DNA from: Bifidobacterium apousia
GTDB lineage: Bacteria; Actinomycetota; Actinomycetes; Actinomycetales; Bifidobacteriaceae
NCBI RefSeq assembly: GCF_007559275.1
Contig: NZ_VMHK01000001.1
Coordinates: 496,001 to 560,000, forward strand
Length of the DNA: 64,000 nt
Direction: 5' to 3'
The notes under the pieces are model-generated. The model made no database searches, was not told the DNA's origin, and saw nothing but the letters and a program-made list of their open reading frames with translations. Position 1 is the first letter of the stretch. Each line of letters opens with the position of its first letter. Both the position numbers and the translations under genes were made by a program. Below, piece after piece: positions 1-9,613 of the stretch.

Positions 1-42
1 TAATAGAAAAGTTGTTGTTCGGCAGTGTCGGGCAACGACCAT

Positions 43-128
43 GGTTGAGTGTCCGAGCGGTCTAAGGAGCACGCCTCGAAAGCGTGTGAGGGCAACTCCC
101 TCCGCGAGTTCGAATCTCGCCTCAACCG
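43..128 (+). tRNA. tRNA-Ser(CGA)
   Basis: The acceptor stem GGTTGAG (43-49) pairs with CTCAACC (121-127), and G128 is the discriminator. The anticodon stem CACGC/GCGTG closes the loop CTCGAAA, with anticodon CGA at 77-79, which reads UCG. A long variable arm follows, as in class II serine tRNAs, and then a T arm with the GTTCGAATC motif. CCA is not encoded. A strong hairpin and T-run follow directly. Confidence 0.97.
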
Positions 129-142
129 CCCCCACTGGTCCC

Positions 143-166
143 GGCCCCACGGTCGGGGCCTTTTTT
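143..166 (+). terminator. Rho-independent terminator of tRNA-Ser(CGA)
   Basis: GGCCCC (143-148) pairs with GGGGCC (155-160) and is followed by six T residues (161-166). It sits 15 nt after the tRNA and insulates it from the reading frame that begins at 240. Confidence 0.9.
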
Positions 167-239
167 CGTATACTGTCTGATGACGGCATGTGCATGATTA
201 CGATAAAGGGGCTCATGCCTTCCTGCTGAAGGAGGTCCT

Positions 240-1163
240 TTGGTCGGCATCAAAGACGTGGCCGCTCTGGCGGGAGTTTCCATAAGCACTGTTTCCTATG
301 TATTCTCGGGCAAACGACCGGTAAGCGACGCGACGAAGATCAGGGTGCTCAAGGCAGTCCAGCAATTGGATTACCACCCCGGATCAGGAGCCGCCATGCT
401 CCGAAGGGACCGCAGAACCCATCTGATCGTGCTGAGCTCGCCAATGCATCCCTATACCGACTATTCGAACTACGCCACCTTTTTCTTCGCCGTAGTTGCC
501 AGGGCCAGACACTACCACTACAACGTGGTCCTTTTGATGGATGAGGACGATACGGACGAACTCCTGAGAATGTCATACAGTGGCATGATCGACGGTGTCC
601 TCCTCTTGGATGTGACCATGGAGGATCCGCGGGTAGCCCAGGCACATACCTCCTTGGTGCCCTATGTCTCCATTGGATATGCCAGCGATCCGTCCAATGT
701 GCTTTCCGTTGACGTGGATTTTCATGCTATGGGCTTGTACAACTCACAATGGTCGATCGTCATCATATTCACGGTCATCCAGAGCGCATTCGGCACCTAT
801 CTTCTGTCCAGCGTCTACGGAACCTTCCCCAAGGCCATTCTGGAAGCTGCCACCATAGATGGGGCCAGCCGGTGGAGAATTCTCAAGGACATTGTCTTCC
901 CCATCTCCAAGCCCACGCTGAGCGTCATGCTGGTCTTCTTCTTCATCTGGACCTGGAATGAGTACATGATTCCTATGGCCTTCCTGATTGACAATTCCAA
1001 GCAGACGGTCCCCATTGCCATAGCGTCGTTGACTGGAGACAGGCTGATGGATGTGACCACCACGGCTGCGGCCTCACTGATCAGCATTGTGCCCACGCTG
1101 ATCTTCTATCTGATCTTCCAAAGGACCCTTTCCAAGGGCATTACTACAGGAGCTGTGAAATAA
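240..1163 (+). CDS. Chimeric ORF: LacI N-terminus fused in frame to sugar ABC permease C-terminus
   Basis: The 307-codon frame starts at TTG 240, four nt after AAGGAGG (229-235). Residues 1-55 are a LacI helix-turn-helix (IKDVAALAGVSISTVSYVFS), and residues 60-165 are the first part of a LacI effector domain, ending at VDVDFHAMG. From residue 166 (nt 735) the sequence becomes the C-terminal part of a MalG/CUT1-type permease: LYNS, then the EAA loop (EAATIDGASRW near residues 201-211), then WTWNEYMIPM and the terminal TM helix. The rest of the repressor and the front of the permease are missing. I infer a deletion that removed the genes between them and happened to keep the frame. It lies 1 nt upstream of a GH31 gene, which such a transporter would normally precede. 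The product is unlikely to be a working repressor or permease, though a membrane-tethered HTH is formally possible. Confidence 0.85.
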   Translation: MVGIKDVAALAGVSISTVSYVFSGKRPVSDATKIRVLKAVQQLDYHPGSGAAMLRRDRRTHLIVLSSPMHPYTDYSNYATFFFAVVARARHYHYNVVLLMDEDDTDELLRMSYSGMIDGVLLLDVTMEDPRVAQAHTSLVPYVSIGYASDPSNVLSVDVDFHAMGLYNSQWSIVIIFTVIQSAFGTYLLSSVYGTFPKAILEAATIDGASRWRILKDIVFPISKPTLSVMLVFFFIWTWNEYMIPMAFLIDNSKQTVPIAIASLTGDRLMDVTTTAAASLISIVPTLIFYLIFQRTLSKGITTGAVK

Positions 1164-1164
1164 C

Positions 1165-3585
1165 ATGAAGTTCACCAATGGATATTGGCTGACCCGGCCC
1201 GGCGTCGAGGCTCTCTACGCACGTTCTCCCTATGAATTGTCGGTAGGGCCAGATGGGAGGAGCATCGATGTCCTGGCTACGACCAGGGTCGTGACCGGCC
1301 GGGCCGACACCCTGAATCTGCCGACCTTCCGGATCCATGCCACCTCGCCGGCTGAAGGGATCATCCAGGTGCAGGCAACCCATTGGAAGGGGACCAGGAC
1401 CTGTCCGGGCTTCCCTGTTCACGAGCAGGATCCGGATTCCGGATTCGTCAAGGCCAGCGCTCAAGGTGCTGGCGACGGCGAGGTCGGAGAAGACGGGGCT
1501 TCGGTGACTCTGACATCGGGCAACCTGAGCCTGACCATGACCAAGGGGCCCGTCTTCGACATGGCTTTTGCCTGCGAGGGCAAGGAGCTCACCCATGCCA
1601 GGGGCAAGTCTCTGGCAAGGTTCGCTTTGGCTCCCGACGCCGCCGTAAGTACGCAACCGGTGGGGGAGTTCGGCGTAGCGCCCACGGCCAGGGCCTATGA
1701 TGAGTCTCCGGTCTTCACTGCCATTCAACTTGGCTTGTCAGTCGGGGAAAGGGTCTACGGCTTTGGCGAAAGGTTCGGCCCATATCTGAAGAACGGGCAG
1801 AGCATAGACATCTGGAACGAAGATGGCGGCACAGCCAGCGAGCAAGGCTATAAGGACATTCCCTTCTATATGACCAGCAAGGGCTACGGTGTTCTGGTCA
1901 ACAACCGCGGGCACGTCTCCTTCGAGGTGGCCACGGAGAACACCGAGACCGTCCAGTTCAGCGTACCCGGCGAAGTTCTGGACTTCTATCTGATCGCCGG
2001 ACCGAATCCTGAACGAATCCTGGAGCGATACACGGCTCTGGTGGGTCGTCCGGCCAAGGTCCCCGCCTGGTCATACGGTCTCTGGCTGACCACATCCTTC
2101 ACCACGAAATATGACGAGAAGACCGTGACATCCATGATCGATGGCATGGCTCAACGGCATATTCCCCTGAGCGTTTTTCACTACGACTGCTATTGGATGA
2201 GGGAATTCCACTGGACCGACTTCCAATGGGATCGACGCTTCTTCCCTGATATAGAGGGGACCCTGGGACGCCTCCACCGCGAGAAGGGGCTGCATGTCTG
2301 CGCCTGGATCAATCCGTATATCGGGCAGGAAAGCGCCCTCTTTGACCAGGCTGCAGACAAGGGCTACCTGGTTCGCAAGCCCAATGGAGACATATGGCAG
2401 ACCGATCTTTGGCAGGCCGGCATGGGGTTGGTGGATTTCACTAATCCGGACGCTTGCAAGTGGTTCAAAGAGCACGTCAAGCATCTCCTCAAGCAAGGAG
2501 TGGACGCCATCAAGACCGATTTCGGTGAGCGCATCCCTGCCGATGTGGTCTGGTTCGACGGCTCGGATCCTGCGAGCATGCATAACTGGTATACGCAACT
2601 GTACAATCAGACCGTTTTCAAGGCCATCGAAGAGGTGTACGGAAAAGGGCAGGCTTGCCTGTATGCACGATCTGCCACGGTGGGTGGCCAGCAGCAGCCT
2701 GTTCACTGGGGCGGCGACTGCGAATCCACCTTCAACGGCATGGCGCAGACCTTGCGGGCCGGCCTGTCGCTGGTAAGTTCCGGTTTCGGTTTCTGGAGCC
2801 ACGATATCGGCGGTTTTGAAGGAGCAAGACCCGACCCTGCCGTTTACAAACGCTGGATAGCGTTCGGTCTGCTCTCCTCTCACTCCAGGCTGCACGGCTC
2901 CACTGTCTACCGAGTCCCCTGGCTCTTCGATGAGGAGGATCAGCGCAGGGGAGTGGTCAATCCTCCTGAGCAGACCGCAGTGAGCGTGCTGCGAAAGTTC
3001 ACCAGGTTGAAGATATCCATGATGCCCTACCTCTACCAGGTCGGACTTGGTGCGCATGAGCGGGGGGTCCCGGTCATGCGTTCCATGTTCATGGAGTTCC
3101 CTGACGAGAGGACGGCGCTGGATTGCGACCGTCAGTACATGCTGGGGCCCTCGCTTTTGGTGGCGCCGGTCTTCTCCTACACGGGTGATGTGGAATACTA
3201 CCTGCCCAAGGGGGTATGGACGGATTGGTTCACCGGCCGCCAGGTGGACTGCCGACAGTCCGGCCAGTGGATGCATGAAAAGCATGGCTTCGATACGGTT
3301 CCGCTCTGGGTGCGCGACGGGACTGTTTTAGTCACCCGCCAGGGACAGGAATCAACTGAATATGCTTATGGAACCGATTCTACGGTCTCGGTCTTCCTGG
3401 CTCACGATGGAAGAACCAGTGCGACGGTGACCGAGGAAGATGGAAGCAGCCTGGTTTTCCAGGCGGAACGCTCAGGAAGCACAGTAACCATCACTTCCTC
3501 GGACGGTCGGGAATTCACCGGTTGCCTGGGGATGGGTGAGGGGAAGCCTTCTCGAAACGGGCGTCTGGTTCTGTCAGCTGATTGA
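1165..3585 (+). CDS. GH31 alpha-xylosidase-like glycoside hydrolase (YicI type)
   Basis: This 806-residue cytoplasmic enzyme has no signal peptide. Its N-terminal beta-sandwich begins MKFTNGYWL, and the (beta/alpha)8 domain carries KTDFGERIP with the predicted nucleophile D452 and HWGGD with the acid/base D518. The 66-residue spacing matches the YicI pair (D416/D482). Other family blocks are YGFGERFGPY, WINPYIGQ and SHSRLHGS. By family knowledge it should release alpha-xylose from the non-reducing end of xyloglucan oligosaccharides or isoprimeverose, although related GH31 enzymes can act on alpha-glucosides. ATG 1165 follows the chimeric frame by 1 nt, with AGGAG at 1148-1152, so the two are probably cotranscribed. 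A shorter paralogue lies at 34213-36279. Confidence 0.9.
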   Translation: MKFTNGYWLTRPGVEALYARSPYELSVGPDGRSIDVLATTRVVTGRADTLNLPTFRIHATSPAEGIIQVQATHWKGTRTCPGFPVHEQDPDSGFVKASAQGAGDGEVGEDGASVTLTSGNLSLTMTKGPVFDMAFACEGKELTHARGKSLARFALAPDAAVSTQPVGEFGVAPTARAYDESPVFTAIQLGLSVGERVYGFGERFGPYLKNGQSIDIWNEDGGTASEQGYKDIPFYMTSKGYGVLVNNRGHVSFEVATENTETVQFSVPGEVLDFYLIAGPNPERILERYTALVGRPAKVPAWSYGLWLTTSFTTKYDEKTVTSMIDGMAQRHIPLSVFHYDCYWMREFHWTDFQWDRRFFPDIEGTLGRLHREKGLHVCAWINPYIGQESALFDQAADKGYLVRKPNGDIWQTDLWQAGMGLVDFTNPDACKWFKEHVKHLLKQGVDAIKTDFGERIPADVVWFDGSDPASMHNWYTQLYNQTVFKAIEEVYGKGQACLYARSATVGGQQQPVHWGGDCESTFNGMAQTLRAGLSLVSSGFGFWSHDIGGFEGARPDPAVYKRWIAFGLLSSHSRLHGSTVYRVPWLFDEEDQRRGVVNPPEQTAVSVLRKFTRLKISMMPYLYQVGLGAHERGVPVMRSMFMEFPDERTALDCDRQYMLGPSLLVAPVFSYTGDVEYYLPKGVWTDWFTGRQVDCRQSGQWMHEKHGFDTVPLWVRDGTVLVTRQGQESTEYAYGTDSTVSVFLAHDGRTSATVTEEDGSSLVFQAERSGSTVTITSSDGREFTGCLGMGEGKPSRNGRLVLSAD

Positions 3586-4016
3586 ACAAGGGCGGCCGCA
3601 TCCTTATAGATCACTGTCGGTTTGCCGACTGGGTCGGATGCTGGCGTAATGCCACAGGCAGTCTGACACGGCTCTGAGCTTCGATGCTGAGCAAATAAAA
3701 GACCGTCCAATGCAGAAGGCGATGCGATGGCCAGCACCGGGTCGCCCCCTGCATTGTACGGGTTCATACCCCCCGCGTTCCTAGGGAATGCTCCTGTGGA
3801 ACACGTTCTATAATATCACTGCCTGAACCTTTAACGCCACCCGCAAAGTTTCGTGAAATCTGCAGTAAGAGATGGTTAGTTTAGTGTGTTTGACGATCGA
3901 TCTTCATCATGAATCAGGTTTTGCGCACGCATTGGCAGGGTTTGCTCGCATATACGGATGAGGAGACCTGAGAGTGTGATCAGAGCAGCCTGCTGCTGGA
4001 GGATCCGTCCCAGACG
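3586..4016. other. Intergenic region, no gene recognised
   Basis: This stretch lies between the converging GH31 gene and lipoprotein gene. No reading frame here has a ribosome site or recognisable product. A TATAAT hexamer occurs at 3809-3814 on the plus strand without a convincing -35, and TTGACG at 3890-3895 has no matching -10. No clear terminator with a T-run was found. Confidence 0.5.
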
Positions 4017-4829
4017 TCAGTGCTTTGGTGCCTGCAACAGGGCTGACGAAGTGGCCGGGTAGCCGAGGTTCATGGCCATGGACAAGTGGGCTACGATCAT
4101 GTCGACCAGGGCCGATGTGGCCTCTTGGCGGCTTTTCGCGTTCTGGCTGGCGTCAGTTCGTATGGTGCCTGAGGAGCCGTTCAGCTTCCTCCCCACAGCC
4201 AGAAGGGTCCGGGCCGTATCCATCTCGATCAGGGCAGGGGTGGGGGCCTGTATTCCGTTGGCGGGATCGGTGCACTCGTCAGGGTGCGCCAGCAGATCAG
4301 TGGTGGGATAGACCCCCTGCCGGGGATCGTGCTTGGCCTGGCCGACCAGGATCTGCGCCGCAGTAGTGTGTGCATCGGCTAGGGTCAGCATCCATGCGGC
4401 ATCCGTCTTGCGGGCCGCAAGGACCGAGAGTTCGAATCCGGAACGGTCTTCGCTGGTGATGGCCTGATCGGCTAATTCGGTGGGCAGCGCCTTGGCCAGC
4501 GGATCCAGCCGCTGTGCAGCCTGGACCAGCCTCAACGTAGCTGTTCGACGATCAGCCTGCCCGCTCTGGGAAGTCGCCAAAGCCTGGGCTGCGTGTACCG
4601 TAGCTTCGTCCAGGCGAGCAGGGCACTCGCGAGCCGCTTGAACCCAAGCTTGGGCTTGGCTGTCAGGCTGATCTTTTTGAAGCCGTTCCGACTGCCGGGC
4701 CCGCGTCCATGCCTGTTCGCAGGCGGTGGGGCGGAGGTTGTCGGGGTCGTGCTGGCTGATGTGCACCGCCGAGGGTGCGCATCCTGAGATGGTGACGGCC
4801 AGCAGAAGTACTGCGATGCCGGTCCTCAT
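4017..4829 (-). CDS. Predicted lipoprotein, function unknown
   Basis: Taken from ATG 4829, the product has 270 residues and begins with a short lipoprotein signal, MRTGIAVLLLAVTISGC, with the lipobox Cys at position 17. It would therefore be anchored on the outer face of the membrane. The frame stays open upstream to an ATG at 4898, which would add 23 residues before the signal; neither start has a strong ribosome site. The mature part is Ala/Gln-rich and mostly helical, with residues such as ACEQAWTRARQSERLQ, and shows no catalytic motif I recognise. It is transcribed divergently from nusA. Confidence 0.7.
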   Translation of the reverse strand: MRTGIAVLLLAVTISGCAPSAVHISQHDPDNLRPTACEQAWTRARQSERLQKDQPDSQAQAWVQAARECPARLDEATVHAAQALATSQSGQADRRTATLRLVQAAQRLDPLAKALPTELADQAITSEDRSGFELSVLAARKTDAAWMLTLADAHTTAAQILVGQAKHDPRQGVYPTTDLLAHPDECTDPANGIQAPTPALIEMDTARTLLAVGRKLNGSSGTIRTDASQNAKSRQEATSALVDMIVAHLSMAMNLGYPATSSALLQAPKH

Positions 4830-4969
4830 CCGTCGTGCCAGGATCGCTGGCCGACGACTCGCCCACCCGTGGTATTCAGGAACCGGCTGTGTCTGCATGA
4901 AAGGCTAGAATAGTAGGCATTGCAGACTAAAAGAAGCGCGGTCTGAATAACTTCATAGGAGGTCTTGAC

Positions 4970-6028
4970 ATGGAACTGGACCTGGCTGAAATTCATCAGC
5001 TGGCACACGAACAAGGGATTGATGCCGAGACCTTGGATCAAGCACTGAGCGAGGCTCTTCTTCTGGCCTACCAGAAGTCGCCTCACGCAGCCAAGCACGC
5101 ACGGGTGGAGCTGGACGAACGTGCGGGGACTTTCACCATTTGGGCACAGGACGAGATTGCTCGCGAACCCACGCCAGAAGAACCTGAACCGGGCTATGAT
5201 CTGGGCGAGGAATACGACGACACACCGAAGGACTTCGATCGGCTGGCAGCCTCCACGGCCCGCCAGGTCATCCGCCAGCTTTTCCGTCAGGCAGATGACG
5301 AGCGTGTCTTCGGAGCTTTCTCGGGCCAGAAGGGCCATCTGATCACTGGAGTCGTGCAGCAGGATGCCAGCGATCCCGGCAATGTGCATGTGGCCGTGGA
5401 CAATGTCGAGGCCATTCTGCCCCGCCGCGAGCAGGTGCCTGGAGAACATTACCGGCACGGCCAGCGGATCCGCGTTTACGTGGTCAATGTCTCCCGCGGA
5501 CTTAAGGGGCCGGAAATCATCGTGTCACGTTCCCACCCGGAGCTGGTTCGCCGCCTCTTTGAGCGGGAGGTGCCTGAGCTGGTCTCTGGCGCAGTCTCCA
5601 TCATGGCCATTGCTCGTGAGGCCGGGGCCAGAACCAAGATCGCAGTCCGAGCCAACACCAAGGGGGTCAATCCCAAGGGTGCGCTGATCGGTCCGGGCGG
5701 CGCGCGCGTGCGTGCCGTCATGGAGAATCTGGGACCTGAGAAGATCGACATTGTGGACTGGTCCAAGGATCCTGCCGAGTTTGTGGCGGCGGCCCTGTCA
5801 CCGGCCGTAGTCCGCCAGGTGCAGATCGTCAGCGAGTCCAACCGCACAGCCATTGCCTTTATCAAGGACGCCCAGCTCTCCCTGGCCATCGGCAAAGAGG
5901 GCCAGAACGCCCGTCTGGCCGCCAAGCTGACCGGCTGGAAGATCGGCATCGAGTCCGAGGAGGCCCACCAGCAAAAATTGCGTGAGTTGCAGGCACAATC
6001 GGCTTCGGCTGCTGGTGAAGACGCCTGA
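4970..6028 (+). CDS. nusA: Transcription termination/antitermination factor NusA
   Basis: NusA (352 aa) binds RNA polymerase and nascent RNA and modulates pausing and termination. The N-terminal polymerase-binding domain (about 1-110) begins MELDLAEIHQLAHEQGID. An S1 domain follows (about 120-190), then two KH domains with the blocks VNPKGALIGPGGARVRAV and AIAFIKDAQLSLAIGKEGQN. The acidic C-terminal repeats of enterobacterial NusA are absent, as usual in actinobacteria. ATG 4970 is preceded by AGGAGG at a good distance. The gap to infB is only 183 nt, too short for a full ylxR gene, so ylxR is not between nusA and infB here. Confidence 0.97.
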   Translation: MELDLAEIHQLAHEQGIDAETLDQALSEALLLAYQKSPHAAKHARVELDERAGTFTIWAQDEIAREPTPEEPEPGYDLGEEYDDTPKDFDRLAASTARQVIRQLFRQADDERVFGAFSGQKGHLITGVVQQDASDPGNVHVAVDNVEAILPRREQVPGEHYRHGQRIRVYVVNVSRGLKGPEIIVSRSHPELVRRLFEREVPELVSGAVSIMAIAREAGARTKIAVRANTKGVNPKGALIGPGGARVRAVMENLGPEKIDIVDWSKDPAEFVAAALSPAVVRQVQIVSESNRTAIAFIKDAQLSLAIGKEGQNARLAAKLTGWKIGIESEEAHQQKLRELQAQSASAAGEDA

Positions 6029-6211
6029 GAGCAAACATCCGACGACGCGAGTATGCTGGATCCGGTATCCCGAGTCCGGTGGTTCATGCCGTCGGCCCCG
6101 GCACAGAGACGAGGTAACACGATCATGGTCGCACGATGAGACAGGATATGTTCGCCGTCATCAAAGAGTGATCGCGCCGGTCATATGCGCGGTCCGGTAA
6201 GGAGAAAGTAA

Positions 6212-8980
6212 GTGCCCAAAGCACGCGTGTATGAGCTGGCCAAGGAATTTGGCGTAGACAGCAAGACTGTTCTGGCGAAATTGAAGGACATGGGCGAGTT
6301 CGTCAAATCCGCATCCTCCACGGTCGAGGCCCCTGTGGTTCGTCGACTCAAGAACGCTTTCCCTCAGAAGGGACAGGGCGACGCTGGCCAGGCCGCTGCA
6401 CGAAATGCCCGGCCAGGCAGCCCTAATCATGGAAGCGGCCAGGGTCAGCATGGCCGCCCGCAGTCCGGCGGCACCCACCAGTCCACGCCTGGGCCCAAGC
6501 CCGGACAGGGCCATCGGCCTTCGGCCGGTGGCGACGCGCCACGGGGTCAGCAGCGTCCCGGTGGCCACTTCCCCAAGCCCGGTGCCCCCCAGGGCAACCG
6601 CCATGAGCATGAGCAGCGCAACCAGTCCCGTGGACCCAAGCCTTCAGCCATGGGCAGGCCCGGACCCCAGGGGTCGCGCAACAACGGTCGTCCCGGCGGA
6701 TCCAACGCTGCAGCAGCGCGTCATGGTGCACGGCCGGGAGCATCCACGCCTCGTCCAGGCAACAATCCTTTCAGCCGCAAGCAGGGGATGAAGGCTCCCA
6801 TGCCTTCGGACATCCCCAGGCCGCATCCTATGGCCAGGCCCACCGTCAACGACTCCCGCAGGGGCCGGGGCGGATTCCGCAACGGTCGTGGCGGTCGTTC
6901 CGGGCAGGGCGCCCGTCCAGGCCAGTGGGGTCATAACCGTCCAGGCCAGCAGACGCATCAGGGCGGCAGCCGTTTCGGCGGCGCTTCGTCGGCACCCTCA
7001 GGCGGCTTCCGCGGCGGTTCAGGTCGAGGCGGTCGTGGTCGCGGCGGCGCTGCCGGAGCCTTTGGCCGCCAGGGAGGCAAGTCCTCCAAGGCCCGCAAGA
7101 ACCGGATGGCCAAGAGGCATGAATTCCAGGAGATGAAGGCACCCGTCATCGGCGGCGTGCGCATCCCCGCTGGCAATGGGCGTACCGTCAAGCTGCGCCA
7201 GGGCGCCACCCTGGCCGACCTGGCTGACAAGATCAACGTCAACCCCGCTGCCCTGGTCACGGTGCTCTTCCACCTGGGCGAGATGGCTACGGCCACCCAG
7301 TCCCTGGATGAGGCGACCTTCCAGATTCTGGGCGACGAGATCGGCTGGAAGATTCGCATCGTCTCCGCCGAGGAGGAGGACAAGGAGCTCCTTCAGCAGT
7401 TCGACATCAACCTGGACGAAGAACGCGAGGACCAGGATGACAAGAACCTGCAGCCCAGGCCTCCGGTGGTTACGGTCATGGGCCATGTCGACCACGGCAA
7501 GACCCGGTTGCTGGACACCATTCGCAAGACCAACACGACCACCCAGGAGGCTGGCGGCATCACCCAGCGCATCGGAGCCTACCAGGCCACGGTCACCCTG
7601 GACGGGGAGGATCGCAAGATCACCTTCCTGGACACCCCTGGTCACGAGGCCTTTACGGCCATGCGTGCCCGTGGTGCCGAGCTGACGGATGTGGCTGTCC
7701 TGGTGGTGGCCGCGGACGACGGCGTCATGCCGCAGACCGTGGAGGCCATCAACCACGCCCAGGCCGCCCATGTGCCCATCGTGGTGGCTGTCAACAAGAT
7801 CGACGTCGAGGGAGCCAATCCCCAGAAGGTGCGCGGTCAGCTGACCGAGTTCGGCCTGGTATCCGAAGAGTATGGCGGCGACACCATGTTCGTCGACATC
7901 TCCGCCAAGCTGGGCACCAACGTGGACAAGCTCCTGGAGGCCGTCCTGCTGACTGCCGACGCCGATCTTGACCTTCGGGCCAACCCCGACATGGACGCTC
8001 GCGGCGCCACGGTCGAGGCCCGCTTGGACAAGGGTCGCGGAGCTGTGGCCACTGTGCTGGTCCAGCAGGGGACCCTGCATGTGGGCGATGCCATCGTGGC
8101 TGGATCGGCCTATGGTCGTGTGCGCGCCATGCTGGACGAGAACGGCCGGCAGATGGATGCCGCAGGCCCTTCCACGCCCGTGCAGGTGCTGGGGCTCACT
8201 TCGGTGCCCACCGCCGGCGACCTCTTCCTGGTCGCGCCCGACGATCGCACCGCCCGTCAGATCGCCGAGAAGCGCGAGGCTTCGGCCCGTGCCGCTCAGC
8301 TGGCCAAGCGCCGCAAGGTGGTCTCCCTGGAGAGCCTGAAGGAGCAGTTCGCCAAGTCCGAGGTGGACATGCTCAACATCGTCATCAAGGGCGACTCCTC
8401 CGGCTCGGTCGAGGCCCTGGAGGACTCCCTGATGAAGATCGAGGTATCCGACGAGGTCGGTATCCAGGTCATCCACCGGGGCGTGGGCGCCATCACCCAG
8501 AACGACGTCAACCTGGCCACGGTCGACAAGGCCGTCATCATCGGCTTCAATGTCCGGCCCAACCGGCAGGTCCAGGATCTGGCCGACCGCGAGGGTGTGG
8601 AGATCAAGTACTACTCGGTCATCTACAACGCCATCGAGGACATCGAGGCGGCGCTCAAGGGCATGCTCAAGCCGGAGTACGAGGAGGTCACCACCTCCCA
8701 CTCCGAGATCCGCGAGATCTTCCGTTCCTCCAAGTTCGGCAACATCGCGGGCGTCATGGTCCAGGACGGCACCGTCAAGCGGGGCACCAAGGCTCGCATC
8801 GCCCGCAACGGGGTGGTCACCATCAACGACCTGGAGATCTCCTCCCTGCGCCGGTTCAAGGACGATGTCAACGAGGTGTCCGAAGGCTACGAGGCTGGCA
8901 TCAACCTGGGCTCCTTCAACGACATCGAGGTTGGCGATATCATCGAGACCTACGAGATGCAGGAAGTGGAACGCAAGTAG
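6212..8980 (+). CDS. infB: Translation initiation factor IF-2
   Basis: IF-2 is the GTPase that delivers initiator fMet-tRNA to the 30S subunit and promotes subunit joining. The 922-residue product starts at GTG 6212 after AAGGAG. The IF2_N domain (1-55) begins [19 protein letters not shown]. Residues about 60-295 form a low-complexity linker of Gly, Arg, Pro, Gln and His. A second IF2_N-like segment follows, then the G domain with GHVDHGKT (424-431), DTPGHEAF and NKID. Domains II to IV include the terminal [15 protein letters not shown]. The long linker is typical of actinobacterial IF-2. Confidence 0.98.
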   Translation: MPKARVYELAKEFGVDSKTVLAKLKDMGEFVKSASSTVEAPVVRRLKNAFPQKGQGDAGQAAARNARPGSPNHGSGQGQHGRPQSGGTHQSTPGPKPGQGHRPSAGGDAPRGQQRPGGHFPKPGAPQGNRHEHEQRNQSRGPKPSAMGRPGPQGSRNNGRPGGSNAAAARHGARPGASTPRPGNNPFSRKQGMKAPMPSDIPRPHPMARPTVNDSRRGRGGFRNGRGGRSGQGARPGQWGHNRPGQQTHQGGSRFGGASSAPSGGFRGGSGRGGRGRGGAAGAFGRQGGKSSKARKNRMAKRHEFQEMKAPVIGGVRIPAGNGRTVKLRQGATLADLADKINVNPAALVTVLFHLGEMATATQSLDEATFQILGDEIGWKIRIVSAEEEDKELLQQFDINLDEEREDQDDKNLQPRPPVVTVMGHVDHGKTRLLDTIRKTNTTTQEAGGITQRIGAYQATVTLDGEDRKITFLDTPGHEAFTAMRARGAELTDVAVLVVAADDGVMPQTVEAINHAQAAHVPIVVAVNKIDVEGANPQKVRGQLTEFGLVSEEYGGDTMFVDISAKLGTNVDKLLEAVLLTADADLDLRANPDMDARGATVEARLDKGRGAVATVLVQQGTLHVGDAIVAGSAYGRVRAMLDENGRQMDAAGPSTPVQVLGLTSVPTAGDLFLVAPDDRTARQIAEKREASARAAQLAKRRKVVSLESLKEQFAKSEVDMLNIVIKGDSSGSVEALEDSLMKIEVSDEVGIQVIHRGVGAITQNDVNLATVDKAVIIGFNVRPNRQVQDLADREGVEIKYYSVIYNAIEDIEAALKGMLKPEYEEVTTSHSEIREIFRSSKFGNIAGVMVQDGTVKRGTKARIARNGVVTINDLEISSLRRFKDDVNEVSEGYEAGINLGSFNDIEVGDIIETYEMQEVERK

Positions 8981-9022
8981 AGCCTGTCGGCCATCCGACT
9001 GTGCGTCGGAGGGTTCGTGGCG

Positions 9023-9060
9023 ATCCGCCCCGGTCCGGGTACTCCCTGGCCGGGGCGGAT
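9023..9060 (+). terminator. Intercistronic hairpin between infB and rbfA
   Basis: ATCCGCCCCGG (9023-9033) pairs perfectly with CCGGGGCGGAT (9050-9060), an 11-bp stem without a T-run. It may attenuate readthrough or protect the infB 3' end rather than stop transcription fully, since rbfA follows on the same strand. Confidence 0.6.
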
Positions 9061-9106
9061 GTCCATGAATGCGACGATTAGTCGCAGACGGTTCGAGAAA
9101 GGAATC

Positions 9107-9613
9107 ATGATGGCTGGAAATCCCCGCGCTGTACGCATAGCGGCCCTGATACAACGGGTCGTGGCCTCTGCGCTGGAGTCCCAGATGCACGACAAGCGCC
9201 TGGCAGGGGTCACCGTCACTGAGGTTCGGGTCACCAACGACCTGCAGATAGCCAAGATCTACTGGACCCAGCTGGGTCGGTCCGGTCATGAGGCCGGGGA
9301 ACGCAAGCGCGCCCAGCAGGCCCTGAGGCAGGCCTCCGGCAGGCTGCGCACCCTAGTCGGCGCCCGGGCCGGTCTGCGGCTGACGCCTACGCTGCGCTTC
9401 ATCTACGACGAGGTGCCTGCCGAGGCGACCGAGATCGAGGATGTGCTGACTGCGGCCCGTCACCGGGACGAGGCCATGGCCAAGGCCCGGGTCAATGCCA
9501 GCTATGCCGGCGACCCCGACCCGTACCGGCATGACGACGAGGAAGAGTCCGATGGGTCGGGCTCCGCCCCTGACGAACCTGCGGCGGAGGATACGGATGA
9601 GGCCGACCGCTGA
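9107..9613 (+). CDS. rbfA: 30S ribosome-binding factor RbfA
   Basis: RbfA is a KH-fold protein needed for late 30S maturation and 16S 5'-end processing. From ATG 9107 (ATG 9110 is equally possible; GAAAGGA is just upstream) it has 168 residues and starts MMAGNPRAVRIAALIQ. Family blocks are HDKRLAGVTVTEVRVTNDLQ, AKIYWT and LRFIYDEVP. The C-terminus extends into an acidic tail rich in Asp and Glu, common in actinobacteria. The open frame extends further upstream, but that part overlaps the intercistronic hairpin and lacks family similarity. The 3' end overlaps truB by 17 nt. Confidence 0.95.
   Translation: MMAGNPRAVRIAALIQRVVASALESQMHDKRLAGVTVTEVRVTNDLQIAKIYWTQLGRSGHEAGERKRAQQALRQASGRLRTLVGARAGLRLTPTLRFIYDEVPAEATEIEDVLTAARHRDEAMAKARVNASYAGDPDPYRHDDEEESDGSGSAPDEPAAEDTDEADR

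Noticed and set aside
3890-3895. TTGACG as a promoter -35
   Set aside because: There is no acceptable -10 at 16-18 nt, and no gene follows for over 1 kb on that strand other than nusA, which has its own upstream region.
6029-6211. A ylxR gene between nusA and infB
   Set aside because: The gap of 183 nt is too short for the usual 90-residue protein and shows no ylxR motifs in any frame.
7019-9289. Open frame of 756 codons on the minus strand across infB
   Set aside because: It is opposite the well-supported IF-2 gene, made of codons produced by the GC-rich plus-strand reading, with no ribosome site and no recognisable domain. The same holds for long minus-strand frames at 2071-3285 and 21820-23193.
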